DNA of 24,849 nt from JBCCRH01 sp039208045 (GTDB lineage Bacteria; Bacteroidota; Bacteroidia; Chitinophagales; Saprospiraceae): contig JBCCRH010000027.1 in assembly GCA_039208045.1 (NCBI GenBank), forward strand, positions 1 to 24,849, given 5' to 3'. Positions 23,708 through 24,849 of this stretch are shown here, piece by piece. The first letter of the stretch is position 1. Every line of letters starts with the position of its first letter. The notes beneath the pieces are model-generated. The model was not told the origin of the DNA. It saw nothing but the letters and a program-made list of their open reading frames with translations, and did no database searches. The translations under genes and the position numbers were made by a program.

Positions 23708-24849
23708 ATGACCAATAAAAAAAACGACACCATTGCTGTTCCAATAGCTCTAGAGGCGCGGGAAGACTTGAAGAATGTGATCCGCATCAAGGGTGCAAAA
23801 GGAAATAATTTGAAGAATGTCGATTTAGATATTCCTAAAAATAAGTTGGTAGTAGTGACTGGGGTTTCTGGTTCTGGCAAATCTTCGATTACGATGGATA
23901 CTCTCTATGCGGAGGGACAACGCCGCTATGTAGAGAGCCTTTCTTCTTACGCCCGCCAGTTTTTGATGCGTATGAAAAAGCCAGAGGTGGACTACATCAA
24001 GGGTATCTGTCCTGCTATTGCTATTGAGCAAAAAGTTAGTACCCGCAATGCACGCTCTACCGTAGGCACACTCACGGAGATTTACGACTACTTACGCCTC
24101 TTATTTGCTCGTATTGGCCAAACCTTCTCCCCTATTTCTGGTGATCGGGTAAAAAAGCACGAGGTATCTGATGTGACTGATTTTATCCAGCAATTTGAAG
24201 AGGGCACGCGCGTACAGCTTTTTGCGCCGCTTCCGCTAAAATACAAGGAGCGCCAACTCAAGCAAGAACTAGATTTACTGCTTAAAAAAGGCTATACTCG
24301 GATTAAATACCAGTCAAAATTGCAGCAAATCCAGGATTTTCTGGAATCCACTGATCCTATACTAGAGCAAACACTGGAGCAATTTGAGTCCAACGATTTT
24401 TTAGTGCTGATTGACCGTTTTGCGGTAAAACAAGAAGACGAGGAGAACAGAAAACGTATTGCAGACTCGGTACAAACGGCATTTTACGAAAGTGAAGGCG
24501 ACTGTATTGTAGAAGTACTAGAGCACGAGACTAAAGCCTTTAACAACCGCTTCGAGCTGGATGGCATTCTCTTCATTGAGCCTACCCCACATCTGTTCAA
24601 TTTCAACAACCCATTTGGGGCTTGCCCCACTTGTGAAGGCTTCAGCCAGGTAATGGGAATTGATGAAAATAAAGTGATCCCCAATCCGTCGCTTTCGGTA
24701 TACGAAGGTGCAGTGGCATGCTGGAAAGGCGAAAAATACGGTCGCTGGTTAGAAAAACTGGTAGCGAATGCACATCATTTTGACTTTCCCATTCATACCC
24801 CCTACCAAGACCTTAGCAGAGCACAGCAGCGCTTACTCTGGAAAGGCAA
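23708..24849 (+). CDS. uvrA: UvrABC excinuclease subunit A, 3' end beyond the window
   Basis: The first 380 codons of the damage-recognition ATPase of nucleotide excision repair; the frame is open to the window edge. ABC domain I is recognised by the Walker A motif GVSGSGKSS (about residues 52-60) followed by YAEGQRRYVESLSSYARQFL, a hallmark of UvrA, and by KGICPAIAIEQKVSTRNARS. NFNNPFGACPTCEG (near 300-313) is the second Cys pair of the first zinc module. The first pair, present in E. coli UvrA, is not seen; FNNRFELDGILFIEPTP stands in its place. The start is ATG at 23708 with no Shine-Dalgarno. It diverges from the sigma factor gene. Confidence 0.96.
   Translation, partial: MTNKKNDTIAVPIALEAREDLKNVIRIKGAKGNNLKNVDLDIPKNKLVVVTGVSGSGKSSITMDTLYAEGQRRYVESLSSYARQFLMRMKKPEVDYIKGICPAIAIEQKVSTRNARSTVGTLTEIYDYLRLLFARIGQTFSPISGDRVKKHEVSDVTDFIQQFEEGTRVQLFAPLPLKYKERQLKQELDLLLKKGYTRIKYQSKLQQIQDFLESTDPILEQTLEQFESNDFLVLIDRFAVKQEDEENRKRIADSVQTAFYESEGDCIVEVLEHETKAFNNRFELDGILFIEPTPHLFNFNNPFGACPTCEGFSQVMGIDENKVIPNPSLSVYEGAVACWKGEKYGRWLEKLVANAHHFDFPIHTPYQDLSRAQQRLLWKG

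Overview
The window looks like chromosomal DNA of a Bacteroidota bacterium, probably from the Saprospirales, though the rank is an inference. Four things point there: sigma-A-type promoters of the form TTG...TAnnTTTG instead of TATAAT, almost no Shine-Dalgarno sequences, a C-terminal type IX secretion sorting domain, and a three-subunit succinate dehydrogenase of the five-helix cytochrome b558 type. No rRNA, tRNA, CRISPR array, transposase, integrase or phage gene is visible.

Layout. At 1-1458 an AT-rich WG-repeat protein gene, probably cut by the left edge, runs into a C-rich convergent spacer. At 1634-4972 there is a leftward group: an unknown conserved protein, RNase R and a GNAT acetyltransferase. 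At 5057-8843 lies the sdhC-sdhA-sdhB operon, with a good promoter and a factor-independent terminator. At 9037-10779 there is a leftward CocE/NonD (S15-like) hydrolase, and at 10932-12292 a rightward DUF1801 protein coupled to moaA. At 12356-15447 a leftward DUF1800-DUF1501 pair carries a Tat signal and a type IX sorting tail on the second gene. At 15595-17508 there are two rightward lipoprotein genes, one with a TonB-like C-terminus and one with TPRs. At 17612-20535 a leftward membrane-bound AraC-type regulator is followed by a class C beta-lactamase-like serine hydrolase, with an 18-base palindrome between them. At 20594-22634 come a DUF6702 protein, a repeat mosaic, yidD and hemB. At 22698-24849 an ECF sigma factor gene diverges from uvrA, which runs off the right edge.

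How the genes fit together. Most are housekeeping: complex II of respiration and the TCA cycle, RNA decay, molybdopterin and heme synthesis, membrane protein insertion and nucleotide excision repair. The accessory content is the WG-repeat gene, the lipoprotein pair, the exported DUF1800/DUF1501 pair and the regulator/hydrolase pair.

The most interesting non-coding signal is a family of short palindromes with core CGGATT-nnn-AATCCG. They occur at the 3' ends of genes in three places (8919-9000, 12314-12334, 21101-21201). Their outer base pairs differ between copies but stay complementary, as in REP elements. The 324-base stretch before yidD is built from this palindrome and other repeats. I see no clear-cut new multi-gene system. 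The best candidates for undescribed biology are the REP-like family, the Tat plus type IX export of the DUF1501/DUF1800 pair, and the palindrome at the regulator/hydrolase junction.
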